From positions 62,070,408-62,134,407 of the forward strand of contig CM070904.1 of NCBI GenBank assembly GCA_036417435.1: a stretch of 64,000 nucleotides of DNA, in the 5' to 3' direction. Of the stretch, positions 1 through 12,745 are shown piece by piece; within the stretch, counting starts at the first letter, position 1; each line of letters opens with the position of its first letter. A program made the position numbers and the translations under genes. The notes under the pieces were generated by a model that was not told where the DNA came from, ran no database searches, and worked only from the letters and a program-made list of their open reading frames with translations. The stretch comes from Inia geoffrensis. Taxonomy: Eukaryota > Chordata > Mammalia > Artiodactyla > Iniidae.

Positions 1-84
1 CTGAGAAGAAGATTGTAGATACTGATTTAAATCTAGGATCTAAAGATGATTTGCAAAAAGACATTTCTAACATGCACACACATA

Positions 85-250
85 TGTGTATATATCTATA
101 TCTATATCTCTCTATATATCTCTCTCTACGTCTATACATCTCTATCTATATCTCACTCTATATCTATCTCTCTGTAAATCTGTATCTCTCTCTCTCTCTC
201 TCTCCATCTGTATCTATATCTCTCTAGATAGCTATATCTCTCTATATAAA
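85..250. repeat. TATCTC/TC microsatellite
   Basis: The stretch is an imperfect mixture of TATA, TATCTC and TC units, with a pure (TC) run near 187-203. Reading it in frame yields serine/tyrosine/leucine strings that are not a protein. Confidence 0.9.
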
Positions 251-521
251 CTTTTGATCATCAAAAGCTGCGAAAGCTATTCTTGGCAGGAGAATGGTAT
301 TATTCCAGAAGACGGACATTATTCACTTCCTTACAAACAATATGGAATTGTACCATTTCAATACCCAGCGAGTGTCTGCCTTGTTCATTTGTATATGCAA
401 CAAGAACAATATTGATCAGGGCCTTGATATCGGTCCTCATGAGGAGGCCTCAATGTCACCAGGGATCTGTCAATATTTTGACTTAAAAATTATTTTGGAA
501 TATAACTGAAAGGGTGGAGAC

Positions 522-630
522 AGCCAACAAATATTAATTGAGTACCTGCCATGTGCCAGGCACTATCCTGGGATAAAGGAGTTTGGGATACATGGACAAA
601 ATTGGAATAACGTTGGTCCCATTGAGAATG
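522..630 (-). repeat. L2 3'-end fragment
   Basis: The sequence reads 'caacaaatattaattgagt', then 'acctgccatgtgccaggcac' and further decayed match. This is the reverse complement of the conserved L2 3' terminus. It ends about 20 bases from the donor of exon 12. Confidence 0.7.
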
Positions 631-651
631 CCCATGTAACCTTCGTATTAC

Positions 652-854
652 CTTGAAGCAGCTTGCCAGGCCAGGCTCTGACTCCCAGTCCAAATAGCAG
701 GGGGAAAGGGGCCATCTCTCTTCTTGTTCAGGTTTCTCCTGATTTTCCACTGGTTGCTTGCACAGGGACATTGCCTTAAACTGTCTACAGTCCTTCACTT
801 CCCAGCGACCAGAGGGACTCCTTCCTCGAATGACAACGCAGCCACCACTGTAGC
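652..854 (-). CDS. PLA2R1: PLA2R1 exon 12: end of CTLD3 and start of CTLD4
   Basis: This 203-base exon (phase 1 in, phase 0 out) encodes (R)YSGGCVVIRG, GRWEVKDC and FKAMSLCKQ, which finish CTLD3. It then encodes an acidic linker ENQEKPEQEERWP and the opening of CTLD4, PCYLDWESEP-GLASCFK. The acceptor is CTGCTTTTAG and the donor is CAAG/GTAATA. It is the most downstream exon in the window. The next exon (rest of CTLD4) was looked for in the first 651 bases and is not there. An old L2 fragment lies just beyond the donor. Confidence 0.96.
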
Positions 855-1224
855 CTAAAAGCAGCAAACAACACTTTAATACCAGATGACTAGAACATTT
901 TGTGCTTGGAAGACAGCTCATTAGAGTGTTGAATAATTGACATCTGATAATGAAGCATCCAGACAAGAACAATAAAGATGAAAAAGGCTGTTTTATTGGC
1001 ATGATCATCTCATTTCTCTTCATCTATGGAGAGGAGAATAGTAGATGGCAAAGTGAGAGAAGAGAGACTATGAAGCCTAAAATTTGGGCATTTTGAGCTC
1101 AGATGGCAAATGATGGGAAATTAGGTGCTGTTCCAACTTGGGATTGAAATATCGCCCATATCTCATCAAATGCCAACATCCCTCTACTTTGAATTATTGA
1201 GCATTTTAACTGTGCAGAGGAAAA

Positions 1225-1500
1225 TTTAATGCACCATTTATTGAATACCTACCCTGTACACTGTGCTTTGAAACCCTACTGTGAAAAATTAACAATGAAA
1301 AATGCATGGTGCTGATCCTCTGAGAAATAGATTCAACAGGAAAAAATACATAAATGATGGAGTAAAGCAGACTGCAAGGTACACAACAGAAAACCAAACT
1401 GTACACCATGGAAGTGTGGAGAGAATGAGGTATATTCTAAATGGGGTGAAATTCTGGGGGCAGGGATGGGGCAGACATCAGGGAAAAGGGAAAGACCATT
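1225..1500 (-). repeat. L2-like fragment
   Basis: Text such as 'ccatttattgaatacctacc' followed by 'ctgtgctttgaa' resembles the reverse complement of the L2 3' end, with decayed sequence after it. The far boundary is a guess. Confidence 0.45.
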
Positions 1501-1734
1501 TAGTTATGGACAATTCCATTTTATTCTTTTCCATATGGTTGAACATTTTGGAAAATGAAACATATTTTTCCATAGAAACAATTTCTATGTTAAAATTCTC
1601 AAGTTTGTCATGAAATGTATACAACAGCTAAAAAATGCACTTCGAATTTCAGTGACTAGTAGAAAACAATCCCATTCCAAAAATAGAATAAAAATGGAGT
1701 AAAAATGAGCTTCTTTTTTCATCAATCCAGAGCA

Positions 1735-2110
1735 ATCATTCAATTAACTAAATCAACATTCAACAACAACAACAACAATAAAATTATGCATCTGTATCTA
1801 TGTACCAGGCTAGGCTTTGTATTATTCGCTGCTTGAGATAGAAGGACAAAAAACATTTAGTTTATTGTGAGACACAAACTCATAAACGATTAATGGCAGC
1901 AAACATGAGGGATTAAGTGCTATGGTAACAGTGTGTCAAAATTTCTGTGGGGAGACTTCAGAAGGAGTGATGGAGTCACGGGATGTCAATAAAGGATTTG
2001 CAGGAAATGACATCTGAGCTGGATTTTGAAGGATGTAAAGGAGAGAAAAGTTTTCAAGGGGTGCTTTTAAAAAAGCAAGTGATTATAGATGAAGCATCTA
2101 AAGACTTGTG
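1735..2110 (-). repeat. L2-like fragment with (CAA)n
   Basis: It begins 'caatcattcaattaac' and includes an ACAACA run near 1763-1778, 'gtaccaggctaggctttg' and 'agctggattttgaaggatg'. The last phrase is typical of internal L2 3' sequence in reverse orientation. Confidence 0.5.
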
Positions 2111-4174
2111 ACGATTCTGGACCTAAAGGCACTTTAAAAAATGTAGTCACTTGGTACTAGATATTTGTCTTGCTTAATTTCCCTTCAGAAGTAATGGCTT
2201 CAATTTCTGTAGATACAGGGTAATTGACATTATCCTTGCCAGCCATGTTTTGGCTGTTTTATGCTGATAGACTAAAGAGAGAGATAATGAGGAGTGGAAT
2301 GAGAAGGAAGAAGACAGAGGAAGATGTACAAAGATTTACATTCCTCCTGAAGGAATGGAAAAGAGTTTGTGAAGAAGGAGAAAGAATAATGAAGCTACAA
2401 CACGAGTGTTTGTGTCTTCAACAATCCTGGTTGCACACCCCGTGTTAGACACCTGCAGGAAGCTCACAGTCATATGTGTGTGTGCACGCTGATGGTCAAA
2501 GAGACCCACGAAGATGAAAATGACCAGTGGTAAACAAGAAAACACGATTGTGAGATATGCAGAAGAAATGGAAGTCAACAGAGACAGCTGGTCCACACAA
2601 AGGCCATCAGTTGGCTCCACTGGCCAGAAGAGCTAGTTAGTGTTCAAGGTGGAGTCTGGGGGGCCAATCAGGGGAGAGAGTATAGCATGCCACTGACCCT
2701 GCTGTGAATGGAGCATTGCAGGCCTGCTGAGTGTAACTGTGGAACGCAGCTCACAATCTAGCTGAGTCATGAACAACAGAGGAGATGCTGCCTGCTCTGT
2801 GTAATGAAATTCGAATGAAATTGAACTGTGGAAATCCATGTGGAATCTGAAAACCTAATATGTATATGGATGGAATTGCTCCAGTTGAAAGAGCAGGAAA
2901 AAAAACACACACTCCCACCTGACTCTTCCATCCTTCCTTCCCAGCAGCCTTTGACTTGGGGCCTGAACTCTGGGGTTCTAGTCCCAGCACAAATACTTAG
3001 TAACTTGAAACTCAAGGTTCATAAATCACAAAAAGCCTTGTCTAAAACATAGGGGCAATAATTCCTTTTCTTCTTATGGATTTTCAGGAAGATCTGATAA
3101 AATAATATATTAAAAAGCCTCCCTGAAAGATATGAAGGGCTAAAACCATCACCTAAGATGTTGCTTCTATTCTTATTTTGACTGTTTTCATTGCAAAAGC
3201 TGGGATTTTGTGGCACAGGTTCTGCCTGCATGTTCAAAGAATTTTTAAAATGCTCAAATCAGCAAGTTTAAAATGCAATATACTTTTTTGTTGGTCTTGC
3301 ATTTTGTCTTACTTTCCCACATCAGACAATGATTAAATAGCTTTGGTTTTAGACACTAGATATTCAACTCATCTTCATTAGTGAAGAAGGAGATGTTTGT
3401 GTACTGCTCTGAAGATAAAAAGTGTGCAGTAGTGTTATTGGTATTCGAAAATGGTTAACTTAATGGAACATTTGACCTAAATTTTAGAGTCTCAGCCTCA
3501 AAGAAGCAGTAAAGTGGTATAATAAAGGGAGACTGGGCTAAGGGAGATATAAACCAAATTTATAATCTTATGTTGTGGGGATGCTTGTAAAGCCAAATAA
3601 TAAGGGTAGGGTGTGGAAAAGAGCAGAGGCATTTCTTCTCCCAGAGAAATTGTTCTCCAATTTGATTAACTCATTTCCCACTGGAAAAGAACAACTGTCA
3701 TCCTATCCCTTAACGGTGAATCTCACATTTGAATTGATTCTCCTCACCTGCCTTAGCCTCCCTCTATCCCCGCCCCTTTACTCTCTCCATCAAACACAAA
3801 TGGGAACACTTTCAGTTAATTAAGAAATTCCAATTCACTAGTCTAGTCTCTTCAATTTGGTAAAGCTATCTAGCCTTATAGTAAATTGAACCAACCTGGG
3901 AAACCCTCCATCTTTCACTTCTCTGGCCATATACCTGAAAACAAACAAACAAAATCTATTTGTGGCCTCAGGGCAGGAGGGAATCATAACTGGGCCTTAA
4001 GACAATTATTTTACTTGAGCCTGTCTACTCATTTCCCTTTCCCTGCAACAACTTTCACAACCTTAATCTCAGGCCCTCTGCCCCAGCCACCTTCCATCTC
4101 TCTCCTCTCCTTCTCCGTGGAGAAAAGTGAAGCTTTGGGTCAGGGAAGGTGAGCTTTCATGGAGTTCTGCTTAT

Positions 4175-4345
4175 CTGCCCGATACCATTGTTAGGCATTT
4201 TATATGGTCTTTTTCCTATTTAACTTCAAAACCTCTTTGAGGTGGATATTAGCATCTACAGTTCACTAATGGAAAAACCAAGGCACAGAGGTGTAGTAAC
4301 TTGCCTTAGGGCCATGTAGTTCTTGAGGGTTTGATCTGGAATTTG
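4175..4345 (+). repeat. MIR element
   Basis: The core is recognisable: 'aaaaccaaggcacagaggtg', 'agtaacttgcc' and a following degenerate tail. It is an old tRNA-derived SINE in the plus orientation. Confidence 0.7.
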
Positions 4346-5754
4346 AAACCGTATTTAACTGAGTCTACCATGAGACAATGTCAAGGTACAGAGGAGGTGG
4401 ACATTCAGTAAATAGCTGTTGAATGAATGCTTGAATCTTCCCCTCTAATGATGCTTCTCCATTCCTATGGAGCTCCCTCTCTTTCCCCGGTCATGCTTCT
4501 CTCCTTTGTGAGACCGTAGCATTTCCTTGAAGATCTACTACCACATTTTTAGTGTGTATGACAGTTACCTATATATTTATTAAAAGATATGGAAATACCA
4601 AAAGGGTGCTCAGAAGTGAGGCTGTTTGTCCTCATTTATGTGCTGGTTCATTTCAGTACTCTGATGCGACTTGAAATGGATAACTATCTATCTGCTGGCT
4701 AGATAGGGTTCTCCTTTCCATGTGTAGGGCAGTTTCAAGAAAACAGATCTGACTAAGCAATCCCATTTTCCTTGTCACTGAGAGAAGATTTCCACTGACT
4801 TGAGACAATTAGGGTAAATACTCTGGAGTTATCCCATGAGTGAAACATACCTTTTTCACAGTGCTATCTAGATCTAGAAACACAAACCTTTTGTCGCAGA
4901 GCCTGAGTTATGGATGGATGCAAAATTTTCTCTATGAAATAACTGTGAAACTCTAATATAACTTGGAAAAGTATTTTTGAATGTCTTAAAGGATGGACTA
5001 ACCTGTTTTCTTTCACCATAGAGCAGCCTCCATTTGTATTGAATCCTTAATCTAAGTACAAAGTACATTTAGGTTTCTAATGCATTAGCTTCTCCCTAAA
5101 TGAGAAAGGCCCTATTTGTCATCTTTCTCTTTAATCAGTGGCACTAGTTAGTATGGATCAAAACTGTTTTTCCTGTTTTACCTGAATGGTTACTTCTCTT
5201 AAAATACCAAGTACCATAGTCTCTTTGTTGTTGTTTTAGTAAGGATAGCAGGAAATTATCTCTTTATAGAAATATCCCAGCTGTGAAGCTACGAAGAAAT
5301 CCCTAATGAATCCATGGATCTAGGCATCGATCATTAATGGCTTCTAACATTGCAAATAGTAAGAGAACTGGACATTATATGCCTCCATATGGAGCATACA
5401 GCTATCTGTGAAATGGCCTTTGCAAAAAAATAAGAGTCTGATTTAGATCAGGCCTCTGATACCAACTTTTTAAAAATGTCATTTTAAAAATATCAATTTT
5501 ATGAAAAATAAAAAGAATAGAGTAACTTTTTTTTTTTATATTAAAGACTTCCATTTATTAGCACTGTGACACTCAGTGCAAGGAATACTCAAATGTTTGC
5601 TTTTTATACCAAAGGTAGTATATTGTTATTCTTCCGCTCAACAAACAGTATATACTCTTTAGTGAACCGTTACTTCCTAGAATAGCAGGCGGGCCTCTTC
5701 CAGAAGAGTAACACATTTTTAATGTGTTGTGGGGATACAGTAAAAAAAACCTAG

Positions 5755-5970
5755 GGGCTTCCCTGGTGGCGCAGTGGTTGAGAGTACACCTGCCGATGCA
5801 GGGGACACGGGTTTGTGCCTCTGTCCGCGAAGATCCCCCATGCCGTGGAGGAGGTGGGCCCGTGAGCCATGGCCACTGAGCCTGCGCATCCGGAGCCTGT
5901 GCTCCGCAACGGGAGGGACCACAACAGTGAGACGCCCGCGTACCGCAAAAAACAAAACAAAACAAAACAA
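5755..5970 (+). mobile_element. CHR-type tRNA SINE
   Basis: The tRNA-derived head starts 'gggcttccctggtggcgcag' and includes RNA polymerase III A-box and B-box regions. The body ends 'cgcgtaccgc' and then an A-rich (CAAAA)n tail. The flanking direct repeat 'aacctag' is seen on both sides. It lies antisense to PLA2R1. Confidence 0.93.
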
Positions 5971-7319
5971 AACCTAGACTGAAGGAAGCTCTACAGGACA
6001 AACACATTTGCATCAACAAATAAAATTTTTTAAAAATGACGGTGGGCAAGGAAGAGGAAAACAGATTGAAACAGACTTCAGGAGATATACCAACCAATTA
6101 CAATGCAGGCACCTTTTCTTGATCTTGATTCAAATGAAGAACTCTAAAATACATTATATAATAGTTATGAATCATTTAGAAATTTGAGCATTAACTGAAG
6201 ATTTATGATGCTATGGAATTATAATTAATTACTTTTAGTTGTGATAACTGTATTATAGTCATGTTTCTAAAAAGGAGTATTGATCCTTTAGAGATAATAC
6301 TGAAATATTTATGGATGAAATGATATGATATCTGGGATTTTCTATGAAAAAATATGGGAAATGGGAGGAGTGGGTGGGAGTATAGATGAAACAAGATTGA
6401 CCATGGGTTGATTGTTGATGACACTGGGTGATGGGTATATATGGTGGTTCATTATGCTATTGGGTGAACATAATATAAGGTTGAAAAAATGGCAGGACTA
6501 TGATTCCACCATAGATTGAATATTTTGATGATATGACATAAGGACAGAGTCTTCACTGAGTTTATAAAAAGCTGCAGGCTTCCTGTTCAGTGGTCAATTT
6601 ATGTAGTCAGTCTGGGCTGGATTAAGGTTCTGACATGGGAACCAAGCTAATGGATTCTTTTGTGACAGGAAGGAAAAAAAAATGTCATTTAGGATGGTGT
6701 TTCTGCAAACTGCAATTTAAAAGAAAAAAGGAAGCACAGGGGTTTTTATTTTGCTATTTTCTTCAAAAAAAGATTTACATTTTCAGAGACAATTTACTCA
6801 ATGTCAATCAGCCTGAGCAGCCAAACTGAGCATCACAATATTATTTTTGCTTCAGGGAAAAGAGAAAAAGAGTAGTGCCACTCAAATAAATTACAGCAGA
6901 AACTTATGAATGACAAGGAGTTCTGCTTCAATTCCAAAGTTTAGACATTCAAATATGCCCCAAGGAAGATAACATTAAAAACTAAGAATTTTGTCTACTC
7001 AAAATGTATTAATTTATTTTGACAGGTATAGACACTCCTAACAAAATTACAAAGTATATTAGAAATGATACCTGGGTTTTTTTTCCAGTAATAGTGTGAC
7101 ATGGAACTTTACTATTCTCTGCATTTTAATAACATTCATAAATTTGTAGAATGAGAAGGTTGTTTATTGAGTGAATTGTGATGTTTCTTGCTTACAGCTA
7201 TGCAGTCACCGGTTTATATACAAATTTCCTAAACTGATGGTTATACACAAAGAATCTAATTTGTCTTACTTCACCTTGCATGCATCCTTTAAAAGTATAG
7301 ATTTTTAAAAAAATAAATA

Positions 7320-10300
7320 AATAAACGATATATTTTAGAGCATTTTAGGTTCACAGAAAAATCTAGAAGAAGGTACAGACTTCCCTTATACCCTGTGCCC
7401 CACGTACCTTACTACTGACATCCCATACCAGAATGGTACATTTGTTAAAACCTATATTGACACATCATTATCATCCCAAGCCCATGGTTTACATTAGGGG
7501 CCGCTTTTGATGTTGTACATTCTATGGGTTTGGACAAATGTACAATGACATATATCCACCATTGTGGTATCATATAGAATGGTTTCACCGCCCTCCAAAT
7601 CCTCTGTGCTCTGCCTATAAACTCCTCCCTCCCCCAGTCCCTGGAAACCACTAATCTTTTTACTGTCTCCATAGTTTTGCCTTTTCCAGAATGTCATATG
7701 GTTGGAATTACACAGTATGCAGCCTTTTCAGATTGGCTTCTTTCACTTAGTAATACGCATTTAAGTTTCCTCCATGTCTTTTCATGACTTGATAGCTCAT
7801 TTCTTTTTAGCACTGAATAATATTCCATTGTCTGCATGTAACACAGTTTATGCACTCATCTACGAAAGGACATCTTGATTGCTTGTAAGTTTTGGCAAGT
7901 ATGAATAAAGCTTCTATAAAAAAAAAAATCCGTATGCATGTCTTTGTGTGGACATGTTTTCAATTCATTTGGGTAAACACCAAGGAGTGCAAGTGTTGGA
8001 TTGTATGGTAAGAGTATGTTTACTTCTGTAAGCAACTGCCAACCTGTCTTTGAAAGTGGCTATACCATTTTGCATTCCCACCAGCAATGTATGAGCACTC
8101 CTGTTGCTCCAAATCGTTGCCAGCATTTGGTGTTGTCAGTGTTTTGGATTTTGGTCATTCTAATAAGTGTGTGGCAGTATCTCGTTGTTTTAATTTGCAA
8201 TTTCCTAATGACATATGATTTGGACATATTCTCATATGCTTACTTTTCATCTGTATATCTTCTTTAAGATCTTTTGTCCATTTTTAGATTGGGTTTTTTG
8301 TTTACTTGTTGTTGAGTTTTAAGAGTTCCTTGTATATTTTATGTAACAGCTCTTTATCAGATATGATTTTTACAAACATTTTCTCCCATTCTGTGGCTTG
8401 TCTTCTCATTCTCTTGACATTATCTTTCTCAGAGCACAAGTTTTAATGACGTTTTAGTTTTAATGAAATCTAGCTCATCAATTAGTTATTTCATGGATTT
8501 TGCTTTTGGTGTTGTATCTAAAAAGTCATCACCATACCCAAGGTCATGTAGGTTTTCTATTATGTTATCTTCTGGGAATGTCAAAGCTTTGTGTTTTACA
8601 TTTAGGTCTATGATCCATTTTGAGTTAATTTTGTTAAGGGTGTAAACTCTGTGTCTAGTTTTTTGTTTTGTTTATTTTTTGGCATGTGGATGTGCAATTG
8701 GCCAAGCACCATTTGTCAAAAAGTTTTTTCTATTGTATTGTTTTTGCTTCTTTTTCAGTGATCAGCTGACTATTTTTGTGTCAGTCTATTTCTAGGCTCT
8801 TTATACTTTTTTATTGATTTATTTGTCTTTTTTCTTGCCGAAACCATATTGTCTTAATTACTGTAGATTTATAATAACTCTTGAAGTCAGGTAGTATCAA
8901 TCCTCCGACTTTGTTCTTCTCCTTCAGTACTGAGTTGGTTATCCTGGGTCTTTTGCTTCTCATTATAATCTTTAGAACCAGTTTGTCAATATCCACAAAA
9001 TAATTTGCTGGTGTTTTGATTGGGATAGCATTGAGTCTATAGGTCAATTTGTGTAGAACTGACATCTTGACAATACTGAGTCTACCTATGAACATGGAAT
9101 CTCTCTCTATTTATTTAGTTCTTCTCGATTTCTGCCATTAAAGGTTATAGTTTTCCTCTATAGATCTAATATATATTGTTAGATTTATATCAAAAATTTC
9201 ATTTTGAGGAGCGTTAATGTAATATGTTTTTAATTTAAACTTCCCCTTTTCATTGCTGGTATACAGAAAAGCAATTGACTTTTGAGCATTAATCTTGTAT
9301 CCTGCAATCTTGCTATAATTGCTTATTAGTTCCAGGAATTGTTTTTGATTCTTTCTAATTTTCTACATAAACAATCATGTCATCTGTGAACAAAGTTTTA
9401 TTTTTTTCTTCCAATCTGTACCTTTTAATTGCTTTTCTTGTCTTATTGCATTAGCTAGGACTTCTAGTACAATGTTTAAAAGAGTGTTGAAAAGGGACAT
9501 CCTTGCCTTGTTCCTGATCTTAGTGGGGTAGCTTCTAGTTTTTCACCATTAAGTATGATAACTGTGGGTTTTCTGTAGACGTTCTTTATCAAGTTGAGGA
9601 AGTTCCCCTCTATTCCTTGTTTGCTAACAGTTTTTAACATGAATGGGTGTTGAATTTTGTCAGATGCTTTTTTCTGTATCTATTGATACGGTCATGTGAT
9701 TTTGCTTTTTTAGCCTGTTGATGTCATGGATAACATTAATAAGTTTTCAAATGTTGAACCAGCCTTGCATACCTGGGATAAATTCCACTTGATTGAGGTG
9801 TGTAACTCTCTTTATACATTGTTGGATTCAATTTGTTAATATTTTGTTAAAGATTTTTTGTTCCTATGTTCATGAGAGATAGTGGTCTGTAGTTTTCTTT
9901 TCTTGTAATGTCCTTGTCTGACTTTGGTATTAGGGTAATGTTGCCCTCATAGAATGAGTTACAAAGTATTCCCTCTGCTTCTAACTTCTGGAAGAGGTTG
10001 TGGAGAGCTGGTATAATTTCTTCCTTAAATGTTTGGTAGAATTCACCAGTTGAACCCATATGAGCCTGCTGCTTTCTGTTTTGGAAAGTTATGAATTACT
10101 GATTCAATTTCTTAATAAATGTAGGCTTATTCAGAGGGTCTATTTCTTCTTGTGTGAGTTTTGGTACATTGTGTCTTTCAAAGAATTGGTCAATTTCACC
10201 TAGGTTGTCAAATTTATGTATATAGAGTTGCTCATAATATTCCTTTTTTAGCCTTTTAATGTCCATGGGATTTGTAATGATGTCCCTTTTTTACATTTAT

Positions 10301-11480
10301 GATATTAGTAACTCGTGTCTCCTCTCTTTTTTCTTAGTGAGTCTGGCTAGAGGCTTATCAATTTCATTGATATTTTCAAAGAACCAGCTTTTAGTTTCAT
10401 TGATTTTCTTTATTGATTTCCTGTCTTCAATTTCATTGATTTCTGCTCTAATTCTTACTATTTCTTTTCTTCTACTTACTTTGGATTTAATATACTCTTC
10501 TTTTTCTAGTTTCCTAAGGTGGAAGCTTAGATTACTGATTTTAAATATTTCTTCTTTTCTAGTATGTGCATTCAGTGCTATAAATTTCCCTCTAAGCCCT
10601 GCTTTCTCTCCATCTCACAAATGTATTTCCATTTTCATTTAATTTAAAGTGTTAAAAAATTTTCTCTTGAGAGTTCTTCTTTGACCCATGCATTATTTAG
10701 AAGTGTACTGCTTAATCTCCAAGTATTTTGGAATTTTCTCAGCTATCTTTCTGTTCTTTATTTCTATTTAATTTCATGTGATCTGAGAGCAGACATTGTA
10801 TGGCTTCTTTTAAATTTGTTAAGTGTGTTTTATGGCCTAGAATGTAGTCTATCTCAGTGGATGTTCCACATGAGCTTGAGAAGAATGTGTAATCTGCTGT
10901 TGCTGTTGTTGGATGAAGTAGTCTATAGATGTCAATCATATCCAGTTGATTGATAGTGCTGTTGAGTTCAATTTTGTCCTTACTGATTTTCTGTCTGCTG
11001 GATTTGTCCATTTCTGTCATAGGGGTGCTAAGAGTCTCTAACTATAACAGTAGATTCACCTATTTCTCCTTGCAGTTCTATCAGTTTTTCCCTCATATAT
11101 TTTGATACTCTGTTGTTAGGTACATGCACATTAAGGATTGTTATGTCTTCTTTAGAGCTGACTTTTTTATCCTTATGTAATGTCCATTTTTATCCCTGGA
11201 AATTTTTCTTGTTCTGAAGTCTGCTCTGTGTCAAATTGATATAGCTATTCCTGCTTTCTTTTGATTAATGTTAACATGGATATCTTTCTCTATCCCTTTA
11301 CTTTTAATCTATAGGCGTCTATATTTAAAGGGGGGTTTTTTTAGACAACATATACTTGGGTCTTATTTTTTGAACCACTCTAAAAATATCTTTTAATTGG
11401 TGTTTAGTTCTCTAATTATTGTTATATATGTGATATATGATAACAATTATTATAATATTATAATAATAGTTATCTTTCCT
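7320..11480 (-). mobile_element. Decayed L1 (LINE-1), antisense to plus strand
   Basis: On the minus strand, broken pieces of L1 ORF2 are readable in order. Endonuclease-like sequence (INQLDMIDIYRLLHP) is near 10739-11020. The start of the reverse transcriptase (GSTGEFYQTFKEEI, NITLIPKSDKD, NYRPLSLMN) is near 9847-10059. A C-terminal part (RLNAIPIKTPANYF, GLILPDFKSYY) is near 8811-9095. The 3' UTR extends towards 7335, and the element reads in the same direction as PLA2R1. Many stops and frameshifts make it inactive. The far end near 11480 is approximate. Confidence 0.85.
11441..11472. repeat. 32-base near-perfect AT palindrome
   Basis: The centre 11446-11467 is self-complementary. The outer TAAC and GTTA arms also pair, leaving one A-A mismatch. 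It sits at the far edge of the antisense L1. Confidence 0.85.
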
Positions 11481-11598
11481 CAGGGAGGAGCTTGAGGCCT
11501 CTAACCCATTTCCTCTAGATACAAATTTAAAGATAACCTATTGCCTCTTGTCTATTGGGGTAGCCCTGATTGAGATCCCCAGGCAAGAAAAGGACCAA

Positions 11599-11862
11599 GG
11601 GCTTCCCTGGCAGTGCAGTGGTTAAGAATCTGCCTGCCAATACAGGGGACATGGGTTTGAGCCCTGGTCCGGGAAGATCCCACATGCCACAGAGCAACTA
11701 AGCCTGTGAACCACAACTACTGAGCCTGTGCTCTAGAGCCCACAAGCCACAATGAAAAGTAGCCCCCACTTGCTGCAACTAGAAAAATCCTGTGCACAGC
11801 AACAAATACCCAGTGCAGCCAAAAATAAATAAATTAAATAAATAAATTTATTATTTTTTTTA
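11599..11862 (+). mobile_element. CHR-type SINE, longer 3' body
   Basis: The head 'gggcttccctggcagtgcag' is followed by a longer, older body ('gaaccacaactactgagcc', 'cccacttgctgcaac') and an AAAT-rich tail. The 3' body differs from the short young copies such as the one at 22382, which suggests another subfamily. Confidence 0.88.
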
Positions 11863-12575
11863 AAAGAAAGGGATGAAGGCATCCAAACAGGGTTCACACT
11901 GAGGTAAAGGTGTGTTGGATCTAGGTTGGTGACCTAAGATTAACACAAGGGCCTAAAGCTTGGTCCACAGGGGCTGGTTTTAGCATAGATTATGGCTGAA
12001 ACCATTAGCTTCTCTGGCACAGTTTCATGCTTTGGGATCCAGAGCTGAGCACAGAATAGTGAATTCATAGATCTGTAACTCTGAAATTCTGGCCAAGGTA
12101 CCACAGAAGTCCATGGAGGAGATGGACTAGCAAGAATGTTACCTAAGTAACATTCCACAGCAAAGTCACGTGGCAGTGACTGTGAACTGATTAGATATGC
12201 TCAAATGTGCCCATTCACTCTGCTTTGAAGTATGACAAACTATTCTGGACTGAGTAAGCCCCTGAGATTCTTGGACAATGAGGGCGGATAAGGAGAAGAC
12301 TTTAGGAGGGAGAAACTGGACTTCTGCTAACAAAGGCATGTGTGGTCTTGAGCAATGAATTTATACCTTGAACTCGTCAAATGACTCACATGAATTATAC
12401 TTTAAAAAATGGCCAGCCATATATCACCCCTGAGAACCGGTGGTAATTGTTTTAGTTGATTTATGCATTAAGAAAACACTAAGGAAAAATCAGAGGAAGT
12501 GGACCATGAGGTTGATAGAATTTGGGGCCAAAGAAAACAGGAGGGAGAAGTGGTGTGACAGTGCCCTCTACTCAC

Positions 12576-12745
12576 GGGGCTGACGTGCATTCCAGTGTGT
12601 GTACTTCACCGGCTCTGTCTTCTGCCCTGCCGTCTTCCAAGTGTATTCTCCTGTATCATTTTGATCTTGAAGAGCTATCCAAAAATAAGTGTCCTTCGTT
12701 TGTACCACACTACTGATCAAACTGGTAATAAAAGCCTGTTCAAAC
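12576..12745 (-). CDS. PLA2R1: PLA2R1 exon 11: CTLD3 core
   Basis: This 170-base exon (phase 2 in, phase 1 out) encodes FEQAFITSLISSVVQTKD, then TYFWIALQDQNDTGEYTW and PVKYTHWNARQP. These are helix 2 and the core strand of CTLD3, where FWIAL replaces the usual WIGL. The NDT sequon is as in human. The acceptor is CCTTTTTCAG and the donor is CCCC/GTGAGT. It stands alone between two introns of 10.0 and 11.7 kb and was found by translating the minus strand around an otherwise unremarkable stretch. Confidence 0.95.

Larger units (their letters stand above)
1..651 (-). other. PLA2R1: PLA2R1 intron 12, 5' part
   Basis: This is intron sequence downstream of exon 12. It holds a pyrimidine-rich/TA microsatellite (about 85-250) and an L2-like fragment near the donor (about 522-630). 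Nothing else is recognised. Short open frames here are low-complexity artefacts. Confidence 0.85.
855..12575 (-). other. PLA2R1: PLA2R1 intron 11
   Basis: This 11.7 kb intron is dominated by a decayed antisense L1 (about 7320-11480). It also holds CHR SINEs at 5755 and 11599, L2 pieces near 1225-1500 and 1735-2110, and a MIR near 4175-4345. The stretches 2120-4170, 4440-5750, 5980-7320 and 11870-12570 show no gene and no repeat that I can name with confidence. Confidence 0.85.

Noticed and set aside
86..415. Open frame of 109 codons on the plus strand near the window start
   Set aside because: It is the translation of a TATCTC/TC microsatellite followed by intron sequence; no domain, and it is opposite to PLA2R1.
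5719..5977. Open frames of similar wording at many places (for example GLSLLWPLPLRSTGSG and its opposite strand)
   Set aside because: They are translations of CHR SINE copies and recur at each SINE; not genes.
11599..11680. tRNA-like sequence with A and B boxes
   Set aside because: It is the tRNA-derived head of a SINE, with no intact cloverleaf or acceptor stem.
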